Shown piece after piece: positions 18,219 to 26,983 of a stretch of 64,000 bases of DNA (its first letter is position 1; each line of letters begins with the position of its first letter). The notes under the pieces were generated by a model that saw nothing but the letters and a program-made list of their open reading frames with translations, was not told the origin of the DNA and did not search any database. The DNA is taken from NCBI RefSeq assembly GCF_028553805.1, contig NZ_CP067140.1, positions 2,728,001 to 2,792,000 of the forward strand, in the 5' to 3' direction. The position numbers and the translations under genes were made by a program. Source of the DNA: Paracoccus saliphilus (GTDB lineage Bacteria > Pseudomonadota > Alphaproteobacteria > Rhodobacterales > Rhodobacteraceae).

Positions 18219-19445
18219 TCAGGTCTGGATATCGGCGCCAAGATGCTTGGCAACGGTGAAGATGTCCTTGTCGCCACGCCCGCACATATTCATCACGATC
18301 AGGTGGTCCTTGGGCAGGCCCGGTGCGATCTTCATCACATGGGCCAGCGCGTGGCATGGTTCTAGCGCCGGGATGATACCCTCGGTCTCGCAACACATCT
18401 GGAAGGCGGCCAGCGCCTCGTCATCGGTGATGCTGACATATTCGGCGCGGCCCACATCCTTCAGCCAGGCATGTTCGGGTCCGATACCGGGGTAATCCAG
18501 TCCGGCACTGATCGAATAGCCTTCGAGAATCTGGCCATCCTCGTCCTGCAGCAGATATGTGCGGTTGCCATGCAGCACGCCCGCACGCCCCCCGGACAGC
18601 GAGGCGCAATGCTCCATCCGGTCATCGACGCCTTTGCCGCCCGCCTCGACACCGATGATGCCGACGCTCTTGTCGTCGAGGAAGGGGAAGAACAGCCCCA
18701 TCGCGTTCGAGCCACCGCCGATCGCGGCGATGATCGTGTCGGGCAAGCGCCCTTCACGGGACAGGATCTGTTCGCGCGCCTCCTTGCCGATGATCGACTG
18801 GAAATCACGGACCATCGCCGGGTAAGGATGCGGCCCTGCCACCGTGCCGATGCAATAGAACGTGTCGCGGACATTGGTGACCCAATCGCGCAGCGCATCA
18901 TTCATCGCGTCCTTCAGCGTGCCCCGGCCCGAGGTGACCGGCACGACCTCTGCCCCCAACAGCCGCATGCGGAAGACGTTCGGGGCCTGACGTTCGACAT
19001 CATGCGCGCCCATATAGACCACGCATTTCAGCCCGAACCGCGCGCAGACCGTCGCCGTCGCCACGCCATGCTGGCCCGCCCCGGTCTCGGCGATGATGCG
19101 GGTCTTGCCCATGCGCCGCGCCAGCAGGATCTGGCCCAGAACGTTGTTGATCTTATGCGCGCCGGTATGGTTCAGCTCGTCGCGTTTCAGGTAAATCTTC
19201 GCCCCGCCCAAACGCTCGGTCAGCCGCTCGGCGTGATAGAGCGGCGAGGGACGGCCCACGTAATGGGTCCAGAGATCGTCCATCTCGGCCCAGAATGCCG
19301 CGTCGGTCTTGGCACGCTCGTATTCGGCCTCGAGCTCGAGGATCAGCGGCATCAGCGTCTCGCTGACGAAGCGGCCGCCATAGATGCCGAAGCGGCCCTG
19401 TTCATCGGGTCCGTTCCTGAAGCTGTTTACCAGATCATCGGGCAT
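18219..19445 (-). CDS. trpB: Tryptophan synthase beta chain
   Basis: PLP enzyme of 408 residues that joins indole and serine. The PLP Lys is in [12 protein letters not shown], and the phosphate-binding loop is [10 protein letters not shown]. The ATG at 19445 ([17 protein letters not shown]) matches the family. The terminal residues [12 protein letters not shown] are conserved. In many relatives trpB directly follows trpF; here an acetyltransferase gene and a dispersed repeat lie between. trpA is separate at 24.6 kb. Confidence 0.96.
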   Translation of the reverse strand: MPDDLVNSFRNGPDEQGRFGIYGGRFVSETLMPLILELEAEYERAKTDAAFWAEMDDLWTHYVGRPSPLYHAERLTERLGGAKIYLKRDELNHTGAHKINNVLGQILLARRMGKTRIIAETGAGQHGVATATVCARFGLKCVVYMGAHDVERQAPNVFRMRLLGAEVVPVTSGRGTLKDAMNDALRDWVTNVRDTFYCIGTVAGPHPYPAMVRDFQSIIGKEAREQILSREGRLPDTIIAAIGGGSNAMGLFFPFLDDKSVGIIGVEAGGKGVDDRMEHCASLSGGRAGVLHGNRTYLLQDEDGQILEGYSISAGLDYPGIGPEHAWLKDVGRAEYVSITDDEALAAFQMCCETEGIIPALEPCHALAHVMKIAPGLPKDHLIVMNMCGRGDKDIFTVAKHLGADIQT

Positions 19446-19464
19446 GGGATGCGCCTTCGCGGTT

Positions 19465-19490
19465 GAAGAGGTATTTCGACAAAGAAGAAG
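19465..19490 (+). repeat. Dispersed element, copy 10 (tail only, exceptional position)
   Basis: GAAGAGGTATTTCGACAAAG followed by AAGAAG matches the tail variant seen at 39813-39838 (GAGGTATTTGGACAAAGAAG). It has no GC hairpin and lies between the trpB start and the stop of the acetyltransferase gene, opposite in orientation to both. Confidence 0.55.
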
Positions 19491-19491
19491 T

Positions 19492-19935
19492 CTAGAGCGG
19501 TTTCTTATAACCGATATGGCTGGGCGTGAAGCCCAAGCGGTCATAGAAGCGATGCGCCATGTCGCGGCTCTTGTTCGTCGTGAACTGCATCAGGCTGCAA
19601 CCGGCGGCACGGGCCCGGCTCTCGGCATCCTCGATCAGGGCTTCGCCGATCTGCTGACCACGATGAGAGGCGGCGACCCGGACGCCTTCGATCTGGGCAC
19701 GCCGCGCGGCGGAAAGCGAAAGGCCGGAGATGAAGGTGATCTGGTAGCAGGCCACGACCTGGCCCTCGGCCTCCCCGACGATCAGGTGATTGTTGCCCTC
19801 GGCCTGCATCGCATCGAATGCGGCGAGATATTCATCGGGAACGGCGGTTTCGCGGCCGCGCCCAAGCATGTCATCGGCGAGCATGGCGACGACGGCGGGC
19901 ACGTCTTCGCGGCGGGCGAGGCGAAATTCGATCAT
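19492..19935 (-). CDS. GNAT family N-acetyltransferase
   Basis: Protein of 147 residues with the GNAT fold. It opens [19 protein letters not shown]; the acetyl-CoA-binding motif A is [20 protein letters not shown] (about residue 80), and motif B is in [17 protein letters not shown]. The substrate cannot be read from the sequence. The start overlaps the trpF stop (ATGA), so it is co-translated with trpF, and trpB follows. Confidence 0.9.
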   Translation of the reverse strand: MIEFRLARREDVPAVVAMLADDMLGRGRETAVPDEYLAAFDAMQAEGNNHLIVGEAEGQVVACYQITFISGLSLSAARRAQIEGVRVAASHRGQQIGEALIEDAESRARAAGCSLMQFTTNKSRDMAHRFYDRLGFTPSHIGYKKPL

Positions 19936-20573
19936 GACGCAGCCTTTGCGGCGGTAATGAAATCGCGGATGAGGCCGGTATCCTTCTGCCCCGGCCCGGT
20001 CTCGACCCCTGAGGAGACATCGACGCCGGGCGCCTTGGTCAGGCGGATCGCCTCGGCCACATTCGCGGGAGTCAGCCCCCCGGCCAGCAGCCAGGGCTTC
20101 AGCCAGCGGCGACCGACCAGCAGGCGCCAGTCAAAGGCCAGCCCGTTGCCACCCGGAAGAACCGCGTCTTTCGGCGGCTTGGCATCGACCAGCAGCATGT
20201 CCGCCACTGTCCCGTAATCGATCAACTGGGGCAAATCCTCGGAACCGGCGATTCCCACGGCCTTCATCACCGGAAGACCGAAGCGCGACTTGATCTCTGT
20301 CACCCGCTGCGGTGTTTCGCCGCCGTGAAGCTGGATCAGGTCCAGCGGAACCTCGGCCAGCACCGTTTCGAGCAGCGCATCCTCGGGGTTCACGAGCAGG
20401 CCGACGCGGGCGATCCCTGCAGGCACCATACCCGCCAGCTCAGCCGCCTGCGCGGCACTTACGGCACGGGGAGATTTCGGAAAGAAGTTAAAACCAAGAT
20501 AACCCGCCCCGGCATCAAGCGCGGCGGTGACATGTTCCGGCTCGCGCAACCCGCAGATCTTGACCTGTGCCAT
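19932..20573 (-). CDS. trpF: Phosphoribosylanthranilate isomerase
   Basis: TIM-barrel isomerase of 213 residues in tryptophan biosynthesis. The catalytic Cys is in VKICGLREPEHV (about residue 7), GFNFFPKSPR follows, and the catalytic Asp lies in VDVSSGVETGPGQKD. Located between lapA and an acetyltransferase gene in an ihfB-lapA-trpF-trpB type cluster. Confidence 0.95.
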   Translation of the reverse strand: MAQVKICGLREPEHVTAALDAGAGYLGFNFFPKSPRAVSAAQAAELAGMVPAGIARVGLLVNPEDALLETVLAEVPLDLIQLHGGETPQRVTEIKSRFGLPVMKAVGIAGSEDLPQLIDYGTVADMLLVDAKPPKDAVLPGGNGLAFDWRLLVGRRWLKPWLLAGGLTPANVAEAIRLTKAPGVDVSSGVETGPGQKDTGLIRDFITAAKAAS

Positions 20574-20579
20574 CTGACG

Positions 20580-20999
20580 TCAGCGCGCCGCAGGCAGCGT
20601 CGTGCCGGAAGCGGGTCCTGCCGAGGCGGTGGATTGAGATGCTGCCCCGGTCTTGGGCTTGTCGAGAATCGCCAGGACCTCGTCACGGGGATTGGCATGG
20701 CGTTCGCGCAACCCGCCAACCTCGCGTTCCAGCCGCGCCACCTCGGCGCTGCGATTACGGGCTTCACGCCGGACATGCGCCTCGCGCAGGTACTCCCAGA
20801 TCAGTCCCGCCAGCATGCCGAAGGCCACGGCAAGGAAAATGACAAGGAACAGCGGCAGATCAACCGACCACTTGCCACCGAGATACTGCCCCAGATTCGC
20901 CGGAAACGCGTTGAGCGTCACGGTCTCGCGATTGGCGAGAGCCACCGCCACCAGAACGATGGCCAGCAATATGATGAACAGCAGGCGAAGAAAGCGCAT
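20580..20999 (-). CDS. LapA family (DUF1049) inner-membrane protein
   Basis: Protein of 139 residues. Two hydrophobic segments (FLRLLFIILLAIVLVAVALA at about residues 2-22 and LPLFLVIFLAVAFGMLAGLI at about 49-68) are followed by a charged helix (EYLREAHVRREARNRSAEVA) likely to form a coiled coil, and a low-complexity Ala/Ser tail. This is the LapA/LapB-assembly family layout. It sits between ihfB and trpF, its usual place in this family. Confidence 0.88.
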   Translation of the reverse strand: MRFLRLLFIILLAIVLVAVALANRETVTLNAFPANLGQYLGGKWSVDLPLFLVIFLAVAFGMLAGLIWEYLREAHVRREARNRSAEVARLEREVGGLRERHANPRDEVLAILDKPKTGAASQSTASAGPASGTTLPAAR

Positions 21000-21059
21000 C
21001 TGGATCCCCTTAACTGGCGCGAGAATGCCGCGCCCTTCCCAAAGGTCTTTCTAGGACGA

Positions 21060-21344
21060 TCACGCGTCGCCGTTCAACCTGTCACGCAACAGTTTACCGG
21101 TCTTGAAGAACGGCACATGCTTTTCCTCGACCTCGACGGATTCGCCGGTGCGAGGGTTGCGGCCGATGCGGGCATCGCGTTTCTTGACCGAAAACGCGCC
21201 GAAACCACGCAGCTCGACCCGGTCCCCCCGCGCCATCGCATCGATGATCTCGTCGAAGACGGTGCTAACGATCTTTTCGACGTCGCGCCGGAAAAGATGC
21301 GGATTATCATCAGAGATTTTCTGGATAAGCTCGGACCGGATCAT
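21060..21344 (-). CDS. ihfB: Integration host factor subunit beta
   Basis: DNA-bending protein of 94 residues, acting as a heterodimer with IhfA. The start [12 protein letters not shown] has GGGAGG just upstream. The DNA-binding arm is [12 protein letters not shown], and [17 protein letters not shown] is the HU/IHF signature. Followed by lapA and trpF. The gene usually found upstream, rpsA, is not here. Confidence 0.95.
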   Translation of the reverse strand: MIRSELIQKISDDNPHLFRRDVEKIVSTVFDEIIDAMARGDRVELRGFGAFSVKKRDARIGRNPRTGESVEVEEKHVPFFKTGKLLRDRLNGDA

Positions 21345-21580
21345 TTTACCTCCCAGGACAGCGGTGGTGATAGCGGCAGCCACAGATCTGGCAGCTTCCC
21401 ACCTAACTCTCTGGCAACGCACGAAACAACGCAAGGGTTTCATTAGCGATGCCAGCTTTATCGCGAACACGCAAGCCAGATATCGTCATGTAACGCGGCA
21501 ATTCGCTTATACTTCGCCCATTTCAAGCGTGATTTCCATGCTGTGACTGGCCGTGTCCTCGGCCTCTGCCACACGAGGAA

Positions 21581-22384
21581 TCACAACATCGAGAAGGCCG
21601 AAGCATGGCGGATCTTGCTTCCAGCGGCAAGTTTGCCATGTAGTTGCAGATGAGGCCCGGCATAGGGCGAATCCAACTCTGCCGGCGCAAATCCGAAACG
21701 ACTGTAATAAGCGGGATCCCCAAGGACGACCATCGGTGTCTCCCCTGCCCAACCCAGGGCCTCGTGAACAAGCGCACCGCCAATCCCAAGCCCCTGCGCC
21801 TTGGATGTGACGGCGACAGGCGCCAATGCGACTGCCTCGGTATCGCCCGCCAGCGGCGAAAGGCCCAGATATCCGATGACCGCCCCCGCCGCCTCGGCGA
21901 CCAGTGACAGGCTCAGATCGCCCTGGCGGCGAAGCTCGGCGACCAGCCGCGCCTCATCCCCGCCTCCGAAGGTCGCGCGCAGCAGCGCATCAATGGCGTC
22001 CCGGTCCGACGGAAGTTCGGGGCGGATGACGGGATGGATCTCGCGCTTGTGGAAATCGCGTTCGATATCCGCGCTTTTCCTGCCCCATTCGCTGGAGCCC
22101 GCCCGCGCCTGATGCGCCGCAAAGGCATCGGCATCGGTAAAGACCTCGGACAGGTGCCAGAGCATCGGATCGTCATCCTGCCAGATGTCGAAACGCAGGC
22201 AACCGGGCTCGGCGCGGCTGAGTTCGACATGATCCGGCAAGAGCGACAGCGCGGTCATCATCTGCGCCGTATCCGCGCAGATCAGCCGCCCCGACAATGC
22301 GATCATGGGGCGAGCCAAGGCAATTGCCGCGCCTTCGCCGCCATGATCGTGGCGGGGGTGGTGATGTCCGCAGGCGCAGCTCAT
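21581..22384 (-). CDS. Fusion: Cys/His-rich leader, ABM monooxygenase domain and GNAT acetyltransferase
   Basis: Protein of 267 residues in three parts. Residues 1-16 are MSCACGHHHPRHDHGG, a likely metal-binding leader. Residues 25-110 look like an antibiotic biosynthesis monooxygenase (ABM) domain (MIALSGRLICADTAQMMTAL, PGCLRFDIWQDD, WHLSEVFTDADAFAAHQA). Residues 118-267 are a YhbS-type GNAT domain (IRPELPSDRDAIDALLRATF, APVAVTSKAQGLGIGGALVH, VVLGDPAYYSRFGFAPA). AAGGA precedes the ATG. The reaction is unknown. The next gene toward lower coordinates is ihfB. Confidence 0.82.
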   Translation of the reverse strand: MSCACGHHHPRHDHGGEGAAIALARPMIALSGRLICADTAQMMTALSLLPDHVELSRAEPGCLRFDIWQDDDPMLWHLSEVFTDADAFAAHQARAGSSEWGRKSADIERDFHKREIHPVIRPELPSDRDAIDALLRATFGGGDEARLVAELRRQGDLSLSLVAEAAGAVIGYLGLSPLAGDTEAVALAPVAVTSKAQGLGIGGALVHEALGWAGETPMVVLGDPAYYSRFGFAPAELDSPYAGPHLQLHGKLAAGSKIRHASAFSML

Positions 22385-22443
22385 GGCGGTGATCCTTTCG
22401 TCAAATCACGTCCTGCTTAGCAAATGATCCGCGCCAAGGCCAA

Positions 22444-23541
22444 TCAGGCATTGAACAGGAAATGCAGCACATCGCCATCCTTGACCTCGTAGGTCTTACC
22501 CTCGACGCGCAGCTTGCCCGCCTCGCGCGCGCCGGCCTCGCCATTGCCAGAGATGTAATCGTCATAGGCGATGGTCTCGGCGCGGATGAAGCCCTTCTCG
22601 AAATCGCCATGGATCTCGCCCGCCGCCTGCGGGGCGAGCGTCCCCTTGCGGATGGTCCATGCGCGCGCCTCTTTCGGGCCGACGGTGAAATAGGTCTGCA
22701 GCCCCAGAAGGTCGTAGCCCGCGCGGATCAGCCGGTCGAGCCCGGCCTCTTCCAGCCCCATCTCGGACAGGAACATCTGCGCCTCTTCGGCCTCGAGCTG
22801 GCTGATCTCTTCCTCGATCCGGGCCGAGATGACGACATGTCCGGCACCTTGCGCCGCCGCCATTTCCGCCACCTTTGCAGACCATGCATTCCCCGCCCCG
22901 GCCTCGTCCTCGGCCACGTTGCAGACGAAAAGCACCGGCTTTGCGGTCAGCAACTGCAGCATGTTCCAGGCCTTGCGGTCCTCGTCGGCGATCTCGACGC
23001 TGCGGGCGGGCTTGCCGTCCTCCAGCGCGGCGAGCGCGAGTTTCAGCAGCCGCTCCTGCGCCACGGCCTCCTTGTCGCCGCCCTTCAGCTTGCGCGTCAG
23101 GCCGGACAGCCGCCGTTCGATCGATTCCATGTCGGCGATCATCAGTTCTGTCTCGATCACCTCGGCATCGGCGATGGGATCGACGCGGCCGTCGACATGG
23201 GTCACATCGCCATCCTCGAAACAGCGCAGCACATGGGCCACGGCATCCACCTCGCGGATATTGGCCAGGAACTGGTTGCCCAACCCCTCGCCCTTGCTGG
23301 CCCCCTTCACCAGCCCGGCGATATCGACGAATGTGATCCGCGTCGGGATGATCTGCTTGCTGCCCGCGATCCCGGCCAGCCTGTCCAGGCGCGGATCGGG
23401 CACGGCGACCTCGCCGACATTCGGCTCGATCGTGCAGAAGGGGAAATTCGCGGCCTGCGCGGCGGCCGTTCTCGTCAGCGCGTTGAACAGCGTGGATTTG
23501 CCGACATTCGGCAGCCCCACGATCCCCATCCGAAAACCCAT
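22444..23541 (-). CDS. ychF: Redox-regulated ATPase/GTPase YchF
   Basis: Obg-family P-loop protein of 365 residues that prefers ATP and binds ribosomes. G1 is GIVGLPNVGKSTLFNAL, G3 is in FVDIAGLVKGASKGEGLGNQ, and the G4 position reads NVAED rather than NKxD, typical of YchF. A TGS domain closes the protein (ARAWTIRKGTLAPQAAGEIH onward). The ATG at 23541 gives the standard opening MGFRMGIVG. Confidence 0.96.
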   Translation of the reverse strand: MGFRMGIVGLPNVGKSTLFNALTRTAAAQAANFPFCTIEPNVGEVAVPDPRLDRLAGIAGSKQIIPTRITFVDIAGLVKGASKGEGLGNQFLANIREVDAVAHVLRCFEDGDVTHVDGRVDPIADAEVIETELMIADMESIERRLSGLTRKLKGGDKEAVAQERLLKLALAALEDGKPARSVEIADEDRKAWNMLQLLTAKPVLFVCNVAEDEAGAGNAWSAKVAEMAAAQGAGHVVISARIEEEISQLEAEEAQMFLSEMGLEEAGLDRLIRAGYDLLGLQTYFTVGPKEARAWTIRKGTLAPQAAGEIHGDFEKGFIRAETIAYDDYISGNGEAGAREAGKLRVEGKTYEVKDGDVLHFLFNA

Positions 23542-23623
23542 TTCAAGCAACCTTTCTTGATTTCGGCGGTTGTTTAGGCTGAGGTCGGTCACAAGTCCAC
23601 CCCGCGGCCCCACAGGAGGAACC

Positions 23624-24061
23624 ATGACTTTCACCCCTTACCTGTCATTCCAGGGCGAATGCGCCGAAGCCTTCAACACCTATGCCCGCCTTTTCGGCGG
23701 CGAGGCACAGCTCAGCCGCTTTGACGAACTTCCCGAGGCGACCGGCATGCCGCCGCTTGAACCCGACCAGGCGGGTTGGGTCATGCATGCGCAATTGACC
23801 CTGCCCGATGGCAGCAGGCTTCTGGGCTGCGACAATCCCCCGCAATTCGGAGGCGAGCGCATGGCCGGATCGTCCATCGCGGTCACTCTGTCGTCAGAGG
23901 ACGAAATCCAGCGGATCTTCGACGGGCTGGCCGAGGACGGGCATGTCAAGATGGAGCCCGGCCCGACCTTCTTCGCCAAGTTCTTCGCCATGCTGACCGA
24001 CCGTTTCGGCGCAAGCTGGATGCTGGTGGTCGAATCCGAGGGGACTGGCGAAGAGACATGA
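23624..24061 (+). CDS. VOC superfamily (PhnB-like) protein
   Basis: Protein of 145 residues with the PhnB/3-demethylubiquinone-methyltransferase-like VOC pattern: TFTPYLSFQGECAEAFNTYA at the start, FGGE, HAQLTLPDGSRLLGCD in the middle, and FGASWMLVVE at the end. Probably a small cytoplasmic protein binding a metal or small ligand; substrate unknown. AGGAGG immediately precedes the ATG. Divergent from ychF with a short shared promoter region. Confidence 0.85.
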   Translation: MTFTPYLSFQGECAEAFNTYARLFGGEAQLSRFDELPEATGMPPLEPDQAGWVMHAQLTLPDGSRLLGCDNPPQFGGERMAGSSIAVTLSSEDEIQRIFDGLAEDGHVKMEPGPTFFAKFFAMLTDRFGASWMLVVESEGTGEET

Positions 24062-24095
24062 CGGACCTTTGATCCCGTGGCTGCCATGGGAAACT

Positions 24096-24122
24096 TTGAA
24101 TTGACCGATGGCATGCTATACT
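24096..24122 (+). promoter_or_regulatory. Possible promoter of the small coiled-coil gene
   Basis: TATACT at 24117-24122 is a strong -10 match. The best -35 is TTGAAT at 24096-24101, with a spacer of only 15 bases. The ATG of the downstream gene is at 24211. Confidence 0.35.
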
Positions 24123-24210
24123 GTGCCGGACCGGGTGGGCAGAATGCGCATCCTCTTGGCGATGAGCGGGCAGAATGCCTATATCGTCGTTGCGAGTTCG
24201 AAGGTTGAAG

Positions 24211-24411
24211 ATGAGCGAGAGTACCGAAAACCATACCCTCCGCCTGCTGCAGGAAATGCGGAAGGAAATGAACGAAATGCGGCAGGAAATGAGCGAACGT
24301 TTCGACGGGGTGGATACCCGAATTGACGGGGTGACCCATATCCTGACGCTGCTTGCGGCGAACAAGCATTCGCATGACGACCGTATCACGGCACTGGAGG
24401 AAAAACCCTAA
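24211..24411 (+). CDS. Small coiled-coil protein
   Basis: Predicted protein of 66 residues. It is nearly all helix with a heptad-like pattern (LLQEMRKEMNEMRQEMSERF, then DGVDTRIDGVTHILTLLAAN) and ends DDRITALEEKP. Not recognised as a named family; such proteins are often oligomeric. It has its own promoter-like sequence and a convincing terminator, so it appears to be a monocistronic unit. Confidence 0.65.
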   Translation: MSESTENHTLRLLQEMRKEMNEMRQEMSERFDGVDTRIDGVTHILTLLAANKHSHDDRITALEEKP

Positions 24412-24441
24412 GGCTCTTACCGTCCTCCTCCTTTCCCTGCC

Positions 24442-24475
24442 ACGCCTCCGGAAGTTTCGGGGGCGTTTCGGTTTT
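24442..24475 (+). terminator. Rho-independent terminator
   Basis: ACGCCTCCG (24442-24450) pairs with CGGGGGCGT (24458-24466) including one wobble, loop GAAGTTT, followed by TTTCGGTTTT. It ends the small coiled-coil gene. Confidence 0.75.
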
Positions 24476-24622
24476 CACGCCCCGGCATCCGAACCAATAC
24501 CCGCTACGGTTTCCGGGATCTGTGCGGGCGGGCGACGAAACCTCGGTATCTCGGCCTCGCCCCGCATTGCGCCGCCCGCATATGCAGGCTAATCCTGCTG
24601 GAACGGATTGCAGGGGCGGGCC

Positions 24623-25420
24623 ATGACCAGGATAGACGACAGATTCGCAGAGCTTCAGGCACAGAGCAAAAAGGCCTTCGTCGCCTATATGATGGCCTCG
24701 GATCCCGATGACGCCACCGCGCTCGAGATCATGCGCGGCCTGCCCTCTGCCGGTGTCGATATCATCGAACTGGGCATGCCCTTCACCGATCCGATGGCCG
24801 ACGGCCCGACCATCCAGGCGGCGGGCCAGCGCGCTCTGGCCGCCGGCGGCAGCGTCAGCCGCACCCTCGACATGCTGCGCGAATTCCGCAAGCAGGACGA
24901 CACCACCCCGGTCGTGATGATGGGCTATTACAACCCGATCTATGCGCGTCCCGGCGGGGTGGAGGAATTCCTGCGCGACGCGAAAGAGGCCGGGGTCGAC
25001 GGGCTGATCGTCGTCGATCTACCTCCCGAGGAGGATGACGAGCTTTGCATTCCCGCCGCCCGCGCCGGTCTCGACTTCATCCGCCTCGCGACACCGACCA
25101 CCGATGACCGGCGCCTGCCCGCCGTGGTCAAGAACACCAGCGGCTTCGTCTATTACGTCAGCGTCACCGGCATCACCGGCGGCCCCGCCGCCAACGCCGC
25201 CGAAGTCGCCCCCGAGGTCGCCCGCATCCGCAAGGCCGCCAATCTGCCGGTCGTGGTGGGTTTCGGCATCTCGACCCCCGAGGCCGCCGAGAAGGTCGCC
25301 TCGGTCGCCGATGGCTGCGTCGTCGGCAGCGCCATCGTCAAGCTGATCGGCGAAGGCCGCCCGGTGCCCGAGATCCTCACCTTCGTCCGCGACCTGGCCG
25401 CCGGGGCGCATCGCGGCTGA
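24623..25420 (+). CDS. trpA: Tryptophan synthase alpha chain
   Basis: TIM barrel of 265 residues that cleaves indole-3-glycerol phosphate and channels indole to TrpB. Catalytic Glu and Asp are in [19 protein letters not shown] (about residues 50-60), and the glycine phosphate site is in [10 protein letters not shown]. The ATG at 24623 ([14 protein letters not shown]) matches the family. It lies 5 kb from trpB, separated by ychF and other genes. Confidence 0.96.
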   Translation: MTRIDDRFAELQAQSKKAFVAYMMASDPDDATALEIMRGLPSAGVDIIELGMPFTDPMADGPTIQAAGQRALAAGGSVSRTLDMLREFRKQDDTTPVVMMGYYNPIYARPGGVEEFLRDAKEAGVDGLIVVDLPPEEDDELCIPAARAGLDFIRLATPTTDDRRLPAVVKNTSGFVYYVSVTGITGGPAANAAEVAPEVARIRKAANLPVVVGFGISTPEAAEKVASVADGCVVGSAIVKLIGEGRPVPEILTFVRDLAAGAHRG

Positions 25421-25426
25421 TCCAAT

Positions 25427-26002
25427 ATGCTCGAATTCGACCATTTCGCCATCGCCGCCAGCAGCCTCGACGAGGGCACCGCATGGCTGCGGGATCGGCT
25501 TGGGGTCGAATTGCAGCCGGGCGGCAAGCATCCCGCGCTTGGCACGCATAACATGCTGCTCTCGCTCGGGCCCCGCGAGTATCTCGAACTCATCGCCATC
25601 GACCCGGACGCATCCCGCACCGGCAGCCCCGGCTGGTTCGGACTACGGGATTTCACCGGCCCGCCCCGGATCGCCGGTTGGGTGCTGCGCCAATCCCCGC
25701 TGGAAGCGCCCGAAGCCACCCATATCGCCGAGGTCAGCCGCGCCGATCTGCGCTGGCGGATCACCCTGCCCGATACCGGCCAGATGCCCGGTCAGGGCAC
25801 CACGCCGATGCGCATAGACTGGGGCGGTGGCGCGCATCCCTCGGACGGCCTGCCCGATCTCGGGCTACGCCTGACCGGCCTGACCATAAGCGTAGCCGTG
25901 CCCCCATCCCTTCCGCTGAACGACCCTCGCATCTCGCTGACCACCGGCCCGACGGGGTTCAAGGCCCGCATTTCCACGCCAGGCGGCGAGGTCCAGCTAT
26001 GA
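25427..26002 (+). CDS. Glyoxalase-like (VOC) domain protein
   Basis: Protein of 191 residues of the Glyoxalase_3-like VOC type. It opens LEFDHFAIAASSLDEGTAWL, then LGVELQPGGKHPALGTHNML and REYLELIAIDP, features of this group. Substrate unknown. It starts 6 bases after trpA and its stop overlaps the next acetyltransferase gene, so the three genes are probably one transcript. Confidence 0.85.
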   Translation: MLEFDHFAIAASSLDEGTAWLRDRLGVELQPGGKHPALGTHNMLLSLGPREYLELIAIDPDASRTGSPGWFGLRDFTGPPRIAGWVLRQSPLEAPEATHIAEVSRADLRWRITLPDTGQMPGQGTTPMRIDWGGGAHPSDGLPDLGLRLTGLTISVAVPPSLPLNDPRISLTTGPTGFKARISTPGGEVQL

Positions 26003-26499
26003 CACGCATCCGCGCCGCCCTACCCGAGGATGCGCCCGCAATCGCCGCGATCTGGAACCCGATCATCCGCGACACCGCGATCACCTTCTGGCCGGTCGAG
26101 CGCAGCGAATCCGAGATCGCCGCCATCATCCGCGACCGTCAGGCAGCGGGCCAGCCCTTCCTGCTGTCCCAGGATGACAGGGGCAAGGTGACCGGATTCG
26201 GCTCTTACAGCCAGTTTCGCGCGGGCGGCGGCTATGCGAAAAGCATGGAGCATTCGATCAACCTTGCCCCCGAAGCGCGCGGAACCGGCACTGCGGCGCT
26301 GATGCTGACCGCGCTCGAGGACCACGCCCGCTCCGCAGGTCACCGCCTGATGATCGGCGGAATTACCGCCAGCAACGAGATCTCGATCCGCTTTCATGCC
26401 CGAATGGGCTATGCCGAATGGGGGCGCATCCCGGCGGCGGGCTGGAAATTCGGACGCTTCCACGACCTGGTGCTGATGGGCAAGGACCTGGCAGGATGA
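25999..26499 (+). CDS. GNAT acetyltransferase, phosphinothricin acetyltransferase-like
   Basis: Protein of 166 residues. It opens MTRIRAALPEDAPAIAAIWN followed by PIIRDTAITFWP, a pattern of the Pat/Bar-like GNAT group. The acetyl-CoA motif is APEARGTGTAALMLTALEDH, then IGGITASNEISIRFHARMGY. The natural substrate is unknown; methionine sulfoximine or other amino acids are typical of the group. The start overlaps the preceding VOC gene (ATGA). Confidence 0.87.
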   Translation: MTRIRAALPEDAPAIAAIWNPIIRDTAITFWPVERSESEIAAIIRDRQAAGQPFLLSQDDRGKVTGFGSYSQFRAGGGYAKSMEHSINLAPEARGTGTAALMLTALEDHARSAGHRLMIGGITASNEISIRFHARMGYAEWGRIPAAGWKFGRFHDLVLMGKDLAG

Positions 26500-26581
26500 T
26501 ACTGGCCGAGGCCGGACCCATCGGATCCGGTCCTTCAGGGATCTGCCTCGACCGGAACCTTTCGAATTGCGTCCCGCGATG

Positions 26582-26640
26582 GCCGGGGGGTTTCACACCC
26601 CCCGGCACCCCCCGTGGGATATTTGCATGAAGAAGAAAAG
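26582..26640 (+). repeat. Dispersed 3'-end element, copy 4
   Basis: A perfect 10-bp stem GCCGGGGGGT/ACCCCCCGGC (26582-26606, loop TTCAC) is followed by CCCCCCGTGGGATATTTGC, ATG and AAGAAGAAAAG (26608-26640). It lies 83 bases after the acetyltransferase stop in the same orientation. Confidence 0.78.
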
Positions 26641-26772
26641 ACGCACCGTCACGATCGCAGCCCGGCGCAGTATGTTTTTCGTACCAGGTTGAAGTGCCGA
26701 TACCGGGGCCATGCATCTGACACCTCTTCTTTCCGCGTGAATACGGGAGAATCGTCATGCGGCGCGCGCTGT

Positions 26773-26813
26773 CTGTGTACGGGCTGTGTACGCCCTGTGC
26801 ACATCCTGTGCAC
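26773..26813. repeat. Four CTGTGYAC octamers at 11-bp spacing
   Basis: CTGTGTAC at 26773 and 26784 and CTGTGCAC at 26795 and 26806 repeat with an exact 11-bp period. The last two contain the palindrome TGTGCACA. All four would face one side of the helix. This is in the 484-base spacer before the TerB/J-domain gene and resembles an array of binding sites; the binding protein is unknown. Confidence 0.7.
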
Positions 26814-26858
26814 AGGGCGTGCGGCCGAATTTCCAACATTTGCAGGGTAAAACGCGCC

Positions 26859-26901
26859 CCTGTTGCGCAGCAGTGCCGATGCAACGCACGCTCCTGTTGC
26901 G
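26859..26901. repeat. Paired CCTGTTGCG direct repeats
   Basis: CCTGTTGCG occurs at 26859-26867 and 26893-26901, with a GCAAC half-site between at 26881. Together they form overlapping GTTGC/GCAAC inverted pairs upstream of the gene at 26984. Possible regulatory site; the rest of 26641-26983 shows nothing else recognisable. Confidence 0.35.
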
Positions 26902-26983
26902 TATCCGGTCTCGCTCTCTGCGATGTGAACACAGCGACAACTCGCCCCTACCGTAGCGTGCTCATAGCCGTTAGTCTGGTGAC

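Noticed and set aside
21507..21592. Minus-strand coding-like tail (DVVIPRVAEAEDTASHSMEI) just after the ABM-GNAT gene
   Set aside because: It has no start of its own and overlaps the end of that gene in another frame; it could be a frameshifted tail but the main frame is complete, so it is not annotated.
26773..26813. CRISPR or plasmid iterons for the 11-bp repeats
   Set aside because: Units are too short for CRISPR, there are no cas genes, and no replication or partition gene is nearby.
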